61,582 bases of DNA. Source: Candidatus Eiseniibacteriota bacterium (lineage in GTDB: Bacteria; Eisenbacteria; RBG-16-71-46; SZUA-252). The notes beneath the pieces are model-generated. The model was not told where the DNA came from. It worked only from the letters and a program-made list of their open reading frames with translations, and did no database searches. Numbering within the stretch: the stretch's first letter is position 1; each line of letters starts with the position of its first letter. Location: assembly GCA_003235575.1 (NCBI GenBank), contig QJVW01000079.1:89525-151106 (forward strand). Reading direction: 5' to 3'. Positions 8,302-17,217 of the stretch are shown in pieces. The position numbers and the translations under genes are program-made.

Positions 8302-10953
8302 ATGAGCCTTCAAGCAGGCAGCCGCCTCGGCGCCTACGAGATACAGGACCTTCTCGGCGCCGGAGGGATGGGCGAGGTCTACCGCGCGCGCGACACACGC
8401 CTCGATCGAATCGTCGCCATCAAGGTCCTTCAGGGACACCTCTCCCTGAGCGACGAGATCCGCCAGCGCTTCGAGCGCGAGGCGCGCGCGATCTCGAGCC
8501 TGAACCACCCCAACATCTGCACCCTTTTCGACGTCGGGCGGGAGGACGGCATCGACTACCTCGTCATGGAATACGTCGACGGGGAGTCGCTCTCCGACCG
8601 GCTCGCGCGCGGCCCCATCCCCGTCGCGGAACTCCTCCCCCTCGCGATCCAAATCGCCGACGCGCTCGATCGTGCGCATCGGCAGGGGTTGATTCACCGT
8701 GATCTGAAGCCCGGGAACATCATGGTCACCAAGTCGGGCGCCAAACTGCTCGACTTCGGCCTGGCGCGGGCCGCCGGCCTGGGCGCGGCGCCCAGCAGCG
8801 TTTCGTCACCGACCATGAGCCGGCCGATCACCGCGGAGGGGACCATCGTCGGCACGTTCCAGTACATGGCGCCGGAGGTGCTGGAAGGGGGCGAGGCCGA
8901 TGCGCGGTGCGACATCTTCGCGTTCGGCGCCGTCCTCTACGAAATGGCGACGGGCATGCGTGCGTTCGAAGGAAAGAGCCAGGCGAGCCTGATCGCCGCC
9001 ATCATCGAGCGGGAGCCGCCGCCGATATCCTCCGTGCAACCCCTCGTTTCTCCCGCGCTCGATCGACTGGTGCAAACGTGCATGGCGAAAGATCCCGAGA
9101 ACCGCCGCCAGACGATGCACGACGTGCTGCTCGAACTGAAGTGGGTCTCGGAGGGCGGGTCGCAGGCCGGGATTCCCGCACCCCTGGCCGCGCGCCGACG
9201 GGCGAACGCCCGCCTGGCGTGGGCCGTGGCGGCGGTCATGGGACTCGCCGCCGTGGGCTTCGGCATCGGTTACTTTGCCCGGGCCCCCCAGCCCTCGGAA
9301 CCGGTTCGCTTTACCGTTCCGCCGGAAGCGTCCCTTGTCTTCACCGATTCGCCGCGCGTTTCGCCGGATGGGCGCTACCTGGCGTTCAATGCCACGGACT
9401 CTTCCGGCACCACGCTGATCTGGGTGCGGCCCATGAGCGCGCTGGAGGCCCAGCCTCTGCCGGGAACCGAGCGCGCACGGCGTCCCTTCTGGTCCCCGGA
9501 CAGCCGCTATCTCGGGTTCATGGCCGACGGAAAGCTGAAGAAGGTCGCCGTTTCCGGCGGGCCGCCGCAAACGATTTGCGACGCGCCGAGCGGCGCGGAC
9601 GGGACGTGGGGAACGAAGGGCGTGATCATCTTCGACGGATCGCAGGGCGATAGCCTGTTGCAGGTCGATGCCGCGGGGGGTATCGCCACGGGCGTGCTGC
9701 CCGTGGAAGACGCCGAGAGGCAGGCGTACCAGTCCTGGCCGCACTTCCTTCCCGACGGAGAGCACTTCCTGTACCTTCTGAGCGGCGCCGGCGGGCAGGG
9801 CGGAGCGATCCGCCTGGGGAAACTCGGCACGACGACCTCGAGCGTGGTGGCGACCGTGAACACGCGCGTGGAATACTCGCCCCCCGGGTACATCGTCTAT
9901 CAACGCGATCGCTCGCTCGTGGCCCAGCCGTTCGACGCAGGGAAGGGCCGCACCACGGGAGAGCCGTTTCCGATCGTGGACGAAGTGAGCGGCAATGCGA
10001 TCGGGAACGTCGATTTCTCGGTGTCCCAGACCGGGGTGCTCACCTACCGGGGCGAAGCGGGATCGGGAACGACGCGACTCCTCTGGTTCGACCGAACGGG
10101 GAAGGAGGTCGGCGAAGTAGGCTCCGCCTCCACCTACACCGAGGCGGAGTTGTCGCCGGACGGCCGGCATTTGGCGCTCGTGATCGTCGATCCCCAGACG
10201 GGAGCCGACGACATCTGGATCCGCGACCTCGCACGCGGCGTGACGAGCCGGTTCACGTTCGATGCCGGGTCGGACATCTGGCCGGTCTGGTCGGCCGACG
10301 GGACGACCATTGCGTTCACCTCGAATCGAGGCGGCAACTTCGCCGTTTACGTGCGCGATGCGGCGGGTTCCGAGGAGCCGCGTCTTGTTCGCCAGGGGCG
10401 GTTGAACGCCGGACCGATGTCGTGGACCGCGGATGGAGCATCGCTCCTCTGCGGAACACTCGCCGCGGGCTCGCAGTGGGACATCGTCCGCATGGCGGTG
10501 GACGGCAAAGGGGAAGTCGACCCGGTCCTCTCCACCCGTTTCAGCGAATACCAGGCACGCCTTTCTCCGGACGGGAAGTGGCTCGCCTACCGGTCGAGCG
10601 AATCCGGGCGACAAGAGATATACATCCGGGCATTCCCCGGACCGGGGAGCCGTTGGCAAGTGTCGACCGCCGGCGGGACGGACCCGCGGTGGCGATCCGA
10701 CGGGCGGGAGCTCTTCTATCGCGCCCCGGACAACCGCATCATGTCGGTGGATCTCCGGGTAGCCCCGGAATTCGACGTCGGCGTGCCACGCGCCCTCTTC
10801 TCCGCGCCCTCGCAACCGGGGGGGTTCTACCTCTCGTCGTATACCGTCGCGCGCGGCGGCCAGCGCTTCCTCTTCTGCACCCCCGCGACGCAGTCCACCG
10901 TTCCGCCGACGACCGTGGTGATGAACTGGACCTCGGCCGTCGGGAGGCGGTAG
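8302..10953 (+). CDS. Ser/Thr protein kinase with TolB/PD40-like beta-propeller
   Basis: 883 aa from the ATG at 8302 (MSLQAGSRLGAYEI, the standard opening of this family); an earlier ATG at 8278 would add 8 residues. The kinase domain (about 9-280) has LLGAGGMGEVYRARD, HRDLKPGN (about 132-139) and DFG and should be active. One transmembrane helix (about 305-326) precedes a long extracytoplasmic region of PD40/WD40-like repeats (SPDGRYLAF, SPDSRYLGF, SPDGRHLAL, SADGTTIAFTSNRGG, SPDGKWLAYRSSESG). There is no clear Shine-Dalgarno. A -10-like TACCCT at 8288-8293 ends 8 bases before the ATG, so the mRNA may be leaderless. The propeller is probably a ligand- or protein-sensing domain. Confidence 0.92.
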   Translation: MSLQAGSRLGAYEIQDLLGAGGMGEVYRARDTRLDRIVAIKVLQGHLSLSDEIRQRFEREARAISSLNHPNICTLFDVGREDGIDYLVMEYVDGESLSDRLARGPIPVAELLPLAIQIADALDRAHRQGLIHRDLKPGNIMVTKSGAKLLDFGLARAAGLGAAPSSVSSPTMSRPITAEGTIVGTFQYMAPEVLEGGEADARCDIFAFGAVLYEMATGMRAFEGKSQASLIAAIIEREPPPISSVQPLVSPALDRLVQTCMAKDPENRRQTMHDVLLELKWVSEGGSQAGIPAPLAARRRANARLAWAVAAVMGLAAVGFGIGYFARAPQPSEPVRFTVPPEASLVFTDSPRVSPDGRYLAFNATDSSGTTLIWVRPMSALEAQPLPGTERARRPFWSPDSRYLGFMADGKLKKVAVSGGPPQTICDAPSGADGTWGTKGVIIFDGSQGDSLLQVDAAGGIATGVLPVEDAERQAYQSWPHFLPDGEHFLYLLSGAGGQGGAIRLGKLGTTTSSVVATVNTRVEYSPPGYIVYQRDRSLVAQPFDAGKGRTTGEPFPIVDEVSGNAIGNVDFSVSQTGVLTYRGEAGSGTTRLLWFDRTGKEVGEVGSASTYTEAELSPDGRHLALVIVDPQTGADDIWIRDLARGVTSRFTFDAGSDIWPVWSADGTTIAFTSNRGGNFAVYVRDAAGSEEPRLVRQGRLNAGPMSWTADGASLLCGTLAAGSQWDIVRMAVDGKGEVDPVLSTRFSEYQARLSPDGKWLAYRSSESGRQEIYIRAFPGPGSRWQVSTAGGTDPRWRSDGRELFYRAPDNRIMSVDLRVAPEFDVGVPRALFSAPSQPGGFYLSSYTVARGGQRFLFCTPATQSTVPPTTVVMNWTSAVGRR

Positions 10954-10986
10954 GGGGCCGCGCCCTACCCCTGGCCCGATTGGGCC
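10949..10986. terminator. Tandem hairpins after the kinase-propeller gene
   Basis: Two short perfect inverted repeats follow or overlap the stop codon: GGTAGGG/CCCTACC (7-base loop) and GGCCC/GGGCC (4-base loop). There is no U-tract, so intrinsic termination is uncertain. The position at the end of the transcription unit is the main argument. Confidence 0.4.
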
Positions 10987-11134
10987 AACGCACCCTACCG
11001 GCGCGGGTTATCTCCCACACCGTTGCGAGATTCAACCTGAAGATGCGCCGATGAAACGTTGCGGCAAAGCGAGTTAGCCCGCCCCGCCTCCGTGCCGTGC
11101 AGGCGGCACGCCCCATGCAGTTTGCAATGCCGCC

Positions 11135-11248
11135 ATGCGTGAACGGTACCCGAGTTCAGGCTTCGGATTCATCCTCGTGATTCTGGTCGTCATCGCGGCG
11201 ACAATCCTGGTCCTGAACAACATCATGACGAGATTCCCGCAGCTCTAG
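11135..11248 (+). CDS. Possible 37-aa single-helix membrane microprotein
   Basis: A short ORF absent from the track: a charged N-terminus (MRERYPSSG), a ~20-residue hydrophobic helix (FGFILVILVVIAATILVL) and a short tail (NNIMTRFPQL). No convincing ribosome binding site was seen. Its TAG shares the tetranucleotide CTAG with the TAG of the convergent GH15 gene. The strongly hydrophobic composition in a GC-rich region is unlike a random frame, but coding status is unproven. Confidence 0.35.
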   Translation: MRERYPSSGFGFILVILVVIAATILVLNNIMTRFPQL

Positions 11249-13101
11249 CGTTCGGCGGAGAGGCGCTGGTCCAGGTTGTAGGCCGCGCTGATCAACCCCA
11301 GATGCGTGAATGCCTGAGGGAAATTGCCGAGGTGCTCGCCGTGGGGCCCCAGCTCCTCCGAGTAGAGCCCCACGTGGTTCGCGTAGCCGAGCATCTTCTC
11401 GAAGATGAACCGCGCCCGCTGGACGTCTCCGGCGCGGGAGAGGCATTCCACGTACCAGAACGTGCACATGTTGAACGTCCCCTCGGTTCCGTGAAGCCCG
11501 TCCGAGGATCCCTCGGACGCGCAGTACCGGTAGACGAGCGAGTCGTCGACCAGCCGCTCCTCGATCGCCTTCATCGTCGATAGCCAGCGCGGGTCTCGCG
11601 GCCCCACGAACTTCACCAGCGGCATCATCAGGCTCGAGGCGTCCAGCGTCGGGACCCCCTTCGCCTGGATGAACGCCTTCAGCCGCGGATCCCAGAACGA
11701 GTGGAACACATCGTGGTAGATCTCGTCCCTCGCCGTTAGCCACCGGTCCCGGGGGCAGGGGAACGAGCGGCTTCGCGCCAGCCGGAGGCCCCGGTCGAGC
11801 GCCACCCAGCACATCAGGCGCGAATAGAGAAACTCCTGGTGTGCTCCGCGCACTTCCCAAATCCCCGCGTCCCGTTCGCGCCAGTGCTCCACCACCCAGT
11901 CGAGGAGGCGAACGAGGTTCGTCCAAAGATCGTAGGAGATCGGCTCGCCGAACTTGTTGTAGAGATAGACCGAATCGAGCAGCTCGCCGTAGATGTCGAG
12001 TTGAAGCTGGTCGTAAGCGCCGTTGCCGATGCGCACGGGGGCCGAGCCCCGGTATCCCTCCAGATGGGTGAGCGCCTCCTCACGCAGGTCGTGTCGCCCA
12101 TCCAGCCCGTACATGATCTGCAGTGACCCGTCCGGGTTCAGTTCGCCGCACCGGGCCTCCAGCCACTTCATGAACGCGCCCGCCTCCTCCGTGTAGCCCA
12201 GGCGCATCAGCCCGTAGAGCGTGAACGATGCGTCGCGGATCCACGCGTACCGATAGTCCCAGTTCCGCTCGCCCCCCAGCTCCTCGGGCAGTCCGAACGT
12301 AGCGGCGGCTGCAATGGATCCATGTGGCTTCGACGTCAGGAGCTTCAACGTGAGCGCGGAGCGGTTGACCATCTCGCGCCATCGGCCCCGGTACGTCGAT
12401 CGTCCGACCCAGGAACGCCAATAGTTCAGCGTGTCCTTGAAGGCATCGGCGATCGCCTCGTGCCGCGTCCACGGAGAGGGCTCGCCGGGATGCGCCTCGT
12501 GGAGGACGAACGCCGCCGACTCACCGGCCCGAAGCGTGAACTCCCCAACGACGGCTCCGTCGTGCTCGCGAAGGGGAACGTCCGCGTGGAGGCGAAGTGT
12601 CGGGAATCCCTCGCCCTCCGGATGGAACAGCGCCTCGTCCTTGCGAATCTCCACCCGGTGTCCACGCCGACCGTAGTCGAAGCGGGGCTCGCAGCGCACG
12701 CGGTAGCGGACCTCTCCCCGTACCGTCTTCACGCGTCGCACCAGCGGATGGGCGTGCTCGCCGCTTCCCCGAATCGCCATGAAGTCGGAGATCTCGGCCA
12801 CGCCGCCCTGCGTCAGCGCGCGCGTGATCAGGATGTTCGAGTCGGGAAGGTAGAACTGCCGGCGCCGGGCGCCCTCCAGGAGCGGCGTGAGGGCGAACCG
12901 GCCGCCGCGCCGCGCATCGAGCAGCGAGGCGAATACGGACGGGGAGTCGAGGTGCGGGAGGCAGAGGTAGTCGATGGTGCCGTCGATCGCGACGAGGGCG
13001 ACCGTGTGCAGGTCCCCGATGACGCCGTGGTGTTCGATCGGCTCCTGGCTGCTATCCGGTCCCGCGGCGGACACCGCCGCCACGGTCTTCGTTCGCGCCA
13101 T
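11245..13101 (-). CDS. Glycoside hydrolase family 15 protein (glucoamylase/trehalase-like)
   Basis: 618 aa from the ATG at 13101, with GGAGG 7 bases upstream; a GTG three bases earlier is possible. The N-terminal beta-domain begins IEHHGVIGDLHTVALV and contains IDYLCLPHLDSPSVFASLLD, the signature of bacterial GH15 proteins. The (alpha/alpha)6 barrel follows, with YRYAWIRDASFTLYGLM, the presumed general acid Glu in WEVRG, and the presumed base in GLYSEE near the C-terminus. The family hydrolyses alpha-1,4/1,6-glucans or trehalose; members of this cytosolic, roughly 600-aa group are often trehalases or glucoamylase-like. No signal peptide is seen, so it probably acts inside the cell. It is followed at some distance by the co-directional oxidoreductase upstream and has its own ribosome binding site. 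Confidence 0.9.
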   Translation of the reverse strand: MARTKTVAAVSAAGPDSSQEPIEHHGVIGDLHTVALVAIDGTIDYLCLPHLDSPSVFASLLDARRGGRFALTPLLEGARRRQFYLPDSNILITRALTQGGVAEISDFMAIRGSGEHAHPLVRRVKTVRGEVRYRVRCEPRFDYGRRGHRVEIRKDEALFHPEGEGFPTLRLHADVPLREHDGAVVGEFTLRAGESAAFVLHEAHPGEPSPWTRHEAIADAFKDTLNYWRSWVGRSTYRGRWREMVNRSALTLKLLTSKPHGSIAAAATFGLPEELGGERNWDYRYAWIRDASFTLYGLMRLGYTEEAGAFMKWLEARCGELNPDGSLQIMYGLDGRHDLREEALTHLEGYRGSAPVRIGNGAYDQLQLDIYGELLDSVYLYNKFGEPISYDLWTNLVRLLDWVVEHWRERDAGIWEVRGAHQEFLYSRLMCWVALDRGLRLARSRSFPCPRDRWLTARDEIYHDVFHSFWDPRLKAFIQAKGVPTLDASSLMMPLVKFVGPRDPRWLSTMKAIEERLVDDSLVYRYCASEGSSDGLHGTEGTFNMCTFWYVECLSRAGDVQRARFIFEKMLGYANHVGLYSEELGPHGEHLGNFPQAFTHLGLISAAYNLDQRLSAER

Positions 13102-13164
13102 CACGTCACCTCCCTCGACAGACGATACAGGAGATCGTGGCCAAGCGCGCGGCCGTCGTTGCGC

Positions 13165-14559
13165 TCATCGTTCGTCCGAGACCCCCGCGACGGCGCCCTG
13201 GAACGCCTCGGCAAGCGTCGGGTGGACGTGCACCGAATCCCGAATCACGCGCGCCGGGGCCCCGGCGTTCATGAGGGTCACGTAGAGGTGCACCAGTTCG
13301 GCCCCCTGGTCGGTGAACGCGGTGGCGCCGAGCACCAGCCCGCTCCGCTCCTCCACGATGACCTTGAGAAAGCCCTCCGAACGGCCCCGCTCCCGCGCCC
13401 GGCCGCTCCGCGCCATGTCGTACCGGTGAACGACGTGGGGTTTGCCCGAGGCGTTCGCCTGCGCCTCGTTCATCCCCACGCGCCCGATCTCGGGATCGGT
13501 GAAGATGGCGTACGGAACGATCCGCTCGGTCGTGCGCCCCCCGCCGTTCACCATCTGGTCGAGCAGGATGCGATGGTCGTCCCAACTGCTGTGCGTGAAC
13601 TGGGGGCCGCCGCGAATGTCGCCCGCGACCCAGATGCCGGGGACGTTCGTGGAGAGCCGCTGATCCGCCGTGACGATGCCGGCCGGGGATACCGCCACCC
13701 CGACCGTTTCGAGGCCCAGGTCGTCGGTGTTCGGCTGTCTTCCCGTCGCCACGAAGAGATGCGATCCCTCCAGCGAGTCCGAATTCCCGTCCCGTCGCAG
13801 AGTGAGCCGCACGCCGGAACCCGTCGCGGCCACGGCCTCCGTCGCGGAACGGAATCGGAACGCGATCCCTTCGTCCTGGAGCACCCGCTGGAGCGCGGCC
13901 GCGACGTCCTCGTCCTCGGTCTTCGCGATGCGGTCGGAGCGCTCGATCAACGTCACGCGGCTTCCCATGCGGCGATAGAACTGGCCCATCTCGAGCGCGA
14001 TCACCCCCGAGCCCAGGACCAGCACGTGGTCGGGTCGCTCGCGCAGCTCGAGCCAGTTGCCGGCGTGGAGATAGGGAACCGCGTCGAGCCCCGGGATCGG
14101 TGGGATCCGCGACCGGGTTCCGGTGTCGAGGACGATCTCCCTCGCCAGCACCTCGCGGTCATCCACCGTCACGACGAAGGCGTCCCCGCGCCGCCCCGCA
14201 AGGCGCGCGTGCCCTCGGAGCCACGCGGGGTTGCCCCCGGCGCCCTCGAACCAGCGCTCCAGTCCCGTGCGCGATTCGAGCGCGATGGCCCGGGCCCGGT
14301 CGATGACCGCGGCGAAATCGACCTCCACGCTCTGGATTCGGACGCCGAACTCCGTCGCGCGTCGGGCGTCCTGCGCCAGGCGCGCCGAGGCGACGGCGGC
14401 CTTGGTTGGCGTGCAGCCGAAATTGACGCACGAACCGCCGAGGAATTTCCGCTCCGCGAGCGCCACGCGGCGCCCTCTCCCAGCGAGGGCGTGCGCGAGG
14501 GGAGCGCCGGCCTGGCCGGCGCCAACGATGAGGACGTCGTAGTGATTGGTATCCGCCAT
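13165..14559 (-). CDS. FAD-dependent pyridine nucleotide-disulfide oxidoreductase
   Basis: 464 aa from the ATG at 14559 (AGGAGG 8 bases upstream; the longer ORF is spurious). Domains: N-terminal FAD-binding IVGAGQAGAPLA; redox disulfide GGSCVNFGCTPTK (Cys about 43 and 48); NAD(P)-binding VLGSGVIALEMGQFY; the second FAD contact WVAGDI; and a dimerisation domain with the C-terminal HVHPTLAEAF His/Glu pair. This is the class I fold shared by dihydrolipoamide dehydrogenase, glutathione reductase and MerA. The C-terminal Cys-Cys pair of true mercuric reductases is absent, and so is an N-terminal HMA domain, so mercury reduction is not supported. The physiological disulfide substrate is unknown. 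It is divergent from the Opu-type transporter. Confidence 0.88.
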   Translation of the reverse strand: MADTNHYDVLIVGAGQAGAPLAHALAGRGRRVALAERKFLGGSCVNFGCTPTKAAVASARLAQDARRATEFGVRIQSVEVDFAAVIDRARAIALESRTGLERWFEGAGGNPAWLRGHARLAGRRGDAFVVTVDDREVLAREIVLDTGTRSRIPPIPGLDAVPYLHAGNWLELRERPDHVLVLGSGVIALEMGQFYRRMGSRVTLIERSDRIAKTEDEDVAAALQRVLQDEGIAFRFRSATEAVAATGSGVRLTLRRDGNSDSLEGSHLFVATGRQPNTDDLGLETVGVAVSPAGIVTADQRLSTNVPGIWVAGDIRGGPQFTHSSWDDHRILLDQMVNGGGRTTERIVPYAIFTDPEIGRVGMNEAQANASGKPHVVHRYDMARSGRARERGRSEGFLKVIVEERSGLVLGATAFTDQGAELVHLYVTLMNAGAPARVIRDSVHVHPTLAEAFQGAVAGVSDER

Positions 14560-14728
14560 GGCGAGCCCTCCTGGGTGTACGGAGCACAATGCCGAGAGCG
14601 CCGATATGGTTCCCGCCGCGGTTCGGGGGCCATCGGGTTGCGCCGGCACGGACAGGAGCCTACTATGTCCGCTTCCTGTCGCGAACCACTCCCGTTTCAT
14701 GCCCGCCCGCGTTGGGCCGGAGGACACG

Positions 14729-15502
14729 ATGGAGACCGAACAAGCCGTCGGCATCGCGCTCCGCGGCGTTCGAAAGCGATTCGGGGACACCACGGCGCTG
14801 GAGGCGACCGACCTGGAGGTCCCCCCGCACCGCTGCCTCGCGCTGATCGGACCGAGCGGGTGCGGCAAATCGACGCTCCTTCGGCTCGTGATCGGGTTGA
14901 TCGGCCCCGATGAAGGGGAGATTCACGTGGGGCCGACCCGCATGGAGCCGGTCGCACGCCGGGCCCTTCGCCTCCGCATGGGATACGTGATCCAGGAAGG
15001 GGGACTCTTCCCGCACCTCACCGCCCGCGAGAACGTCTCGCTCGTGGCCAGGGATCTCCGATGGGATGAATCCCGAATCAGCACGCGGATCGGCGAACTC
15101 CTCGCGTTGACCGGGATCGAGCCCCCCCTCCTGGATCGATACCCGGCCCAGCTGTCCGGGGGCCAGCGCCAGCGCGTGGGCCTCATGCGCGCCCTGATGC
15201 TGGATCCCGGGGTGCTCTTGATGGACGAACCGCTCGGGGCGCTCGATCCCATCATTCGCTCCAGACTACAAGAGGACCTGCGCCGGCTCTTCGCCCGTCT
15301 ACGAAAGACCGTGCTGCTCGTGACCCATGACATGGGGGAGGCGTCGTACCTTGGCGACGAGATCGCCATGATGCGCGCGGGGCGAATCGTGCAGCGGGGA
15401 AGTCTCGCGGATCTCCTGGAGCGCCCCGCCGATCCGTTTGTCACCGAGTTCATCCGCGCCCAGCGGCCGCTGGACGAGCTCGGGGAGCGGGGAACTACGT
15501 GA
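14729..15502 (+). CDS. OpuC/EgtV-type ABC transporter ATP-binding protein
   Basis: 257 aa from the ATG at 14729, with GGAGG 5 bases upstream; upstream ATGs in frame overlap the divergent gene. Walker A GPSGCGKST (about 41-48), the Q-loop in VIQEGGLFPHLT, the signature LSGGQRQR (about 141), Walker B VLLMDEPLGALD and the H-loop LLVTHDM are all present. The C-terminus lacks the tandem CBS domains of osmosensing OpuCA/OpuA ATPases, which argues against simple ionic-strength gating. It overlaps the next gene by 4 bases (GTGA), so they form one operon. Closest families are quaternary-amine (glycine betaine, choline, carnitine) and ergothioneine importers. The nearby egtBD genes favour ergothioneine or a related betaine; that is inference. 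Confidence 0.9.
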   Translation: METEQAVGIALRGVRKRFGDTTALEATDLEVPPHRCLALIGPSGCGKSTLLRLVIGLIGPDEGEIHVGPTRMEPVARRALRLRMGYVIQEGGLFPHLTARENVSLVARDLRWDESRISTRIGELLALTGIEPPLLDRYPAQLSGGQRQRVGLMRALMLDPGVLLMDEPLGALDPIIRSRLQEDLRRLFARLRKTVLLVTHDMGEASYLGDEIAMMRAGRIVQRGSLADLLERPADPFVTEFIRAQRPLDELGERGTT

Positions 15503-17082
15503 CGCGCCGGTCCCCTCGCATCGCACGCGGCGGTTTCCGCCTCGTCCTCGGCGTGACGGCGTCGGCCTGCGCGGCGACGATGCTCGGACTCGTCGCCATC
15601 GCCACGTTCGCCACTCCGCTCCGTGCCGCAGCCGACGAGATGCCGCGCCTCGCGGTGGCGTCGAAATCGTTCCCCGAGTCCTGGGTGCTGGGGGATGCGC
15701 TGGCCGCGCTATGGCGCCGCGCGGGTTTCGACGTCGAGCACCGTCGCAATCTGGGCGGCACCGAAATCGTCTTCCAAGCGCTCCAATCGGGCGCCGTCGA
15801 CGCCTACCCGGAGTACACGGGTACGATCTCCGAGGTGATCCTCCAGGGCGCCAAGGGGGCCACGCTCCCGGTCATGCGCGAGGCGCTGGCGGCCCAGGGG
15901 ATCGGCGTGAGCGAGCCCCTGGGGTTCAACGACGGATACGCCCTGGCCGTTACCGAAGCGACACAGCAACGGTACGGCCTTCGACGGCTTTCCGATCTCG
16001 CCAAGCATCCCGAGCTGCGCCTGGGGCTCACGCACGAGTTCCTGGGACGACCCGACGGTTATCCGGGTCTCGCGCGCGCCTACGGACTGCGCCTGCGCCA
16101 CGTGCGCGGCATTCAGCACGAACTCGCCTATACGGCGATCGCGACGGGGAAGGTGGACGTGATCGACATCTACACGACGGACGCCCAGATCGAGCACCTC
16201 GGCCTGCGCGCCCTGGAGGACGATCGCGCGTTCTTTCCGCGCTACGACGCGGTGTGGCTCTACCGGCTCGATCTGCCGGAGCGCGCGCCCCGGGCCATGG
16301 AAGCCCTACAGCGCATGGCCGGAACGATCGACGAGGCGACGATGATTCGCGCCAACGCCAGGGTCGTGCTTGGCGAGCAGAGTTCGAAAGCGTCGGCCGA
16401 CACGCTGCTGCTCGAGGCGCTGGGCGACCGTGCTCCCGCGACCGCGCGCACGCGCAGCCCGGCGGCTCGCATGCTTTCGGCCACCGGGCAGCACGTCAAG
16501 CTCGTAGCGATCTCGCTGCTGGCGGCCATGCTCATCGGAATCCCGCTCGGCGTTCTCGCGACGCGAACGCGCTCCCTGGCGGCGGCGACGCTGGCCGGCG
16601 CCGGCGTCCTGCAGACGATCCCGTCGCTCGCGCTTCTCGCGTTCCTGATTCCGGTTCTCGGCATCGGCGTGGGGCCCGCGTTGGTCGCGCTCTTCCTGTA
16701 CAGTCTGCTGCCGATCGTCCGGAACACGTACGTCGGGATGACGACGATCCCGCCTGCGCTCAGCGAAGCGTCCGCCGCCCTGGGCCTCTCGGAGCGCGCG
16801 CAACTCTGGCGGATCCGACTGCCGATGGCGTCGCCGGCGATCATGGCCGGCATCAAGACGAGCGCCGTCATCAACGTGGGGACGGCCACGCTGGCAGCTC
16901 TGATCGGAGCCGGGGGACTGGGGGATCCGATCCTGGCCGGCATCCAGCTTCGGAGGACCGATCTGATTCTGCAGGGGGCCGTTCCCGCCGCTCTGTTGGC
17001 GCTCGTCGTTCAGTGGCTCTTCGACGCCGCGGACCGCGTGGTGATTCCGCGCGGGCTGCGCCTTCCGACGGAGCCGAAGTAG
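15499..17082 (+). CDS. Fused substrate-binding domain + permease of OpuC/EgtU-type ABC transporter
   Basis: 527 aa, GTG start overlapping the ATPase stop. A signal/anchor helix (about 20-45) is followed by an OpuC-like substrate-binding domain (about 50-305: VASKSFPESWVLGDAL, DAYPEYTGT, LGFNDGYALAV, DVIDIYTTDAQI). The permease of about six helices (about 325-515) carries the coupling region EASAALGLSERAQLWRIRLPMA. The order is binding domain first and permease second. Fused family members I know of (H. pylori ProWX/EgtU, streptococcal EgtU, OpuFB) have the permease first. Aromatic-rich OpuC pockets bind trimethylammonium compounds, which fits glycine betaine and ergothioneine equally. The gene ends 135 bases before egtB on the same strand. 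Confidence 0.88.
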   Translation: MTRRSPRIARGGFRLVLGVTASACAATMLGLVAIATFATPLRAAADEMPRLAVASKSFPESWVLGDALAALWRRAGFDVEHRRNLGGTEIVFQALQSGAVDAYPEYTGTISEVILQGAKGATLPVMREALAAQGIGVSEPLGFNDGYALAVTEATQQRYGLRRLSDLAKHPELRLGLTHEFLGRPDGYPGLARAYGLRLRHVRGIQHELAYTAIATGKVDVIDIYTTDAQIEHLGLRALEDDRAFFPRYDAVWLYRLDLPERAPRAMEALQRMAGTIDEATMIRANARVVLGEQSSKASADTLLLEALGDRAPATARTRSPAARMLSATGQHVKLVAISLLAAMLIGIPLGVLATRTRSLAAATLAGAGVLQTIPSLALLAFLIPVLGIGVGPALVALFLYSLLPIVRNTYVGMTTIPPALSEASAALGLSERAQLWRIRLPMASPAIMAGIKTSAVINVGTATLAALIGAGGLGDPILAGIQLRRTDLILQGAVPAALLALVVQWLFDAADRVVIPRGLRLPTEPK

Positions 17083-17217
17083 CCGCCACGTCGTCGCCGA
17101 CGTCTCGAAGCGCCCTCCATGTCACCGCCGATCTTGGGCGAAGAACTACTGGAATCTCGCGGCGATTCGGGGAATCATAGACGGTATCCCGCAGACCGAT
17201 CCCAAGGGGGCTTTGCC

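Noticed and set aside
13165-14559. Mercuric reductase (merA)
   Set aside because: Redox disulfide present, but no C-terminal Cys-Cys pair, no HMA domain and no mer genes nearby.
12322-14913. 863-aa plus-strand ORF
   Set aside because: Opposite-strand shadow of the GH15 and oxidoreductase genes; Arg/Pro/Gly-rich composition and no motif.
14729-17082. Firm call as a glycine-betaine osmoprotectant transporter
   Set aside because: ATPase lacks CBS domains and the egtBD neighbours offer another substrate; substrate left open.
15438-17180. 580-aa plus-strand ORF
   Set aside because: Out-of-frame shadow of the binding-domain/permease gene; composition is Arg-rich with no domain.
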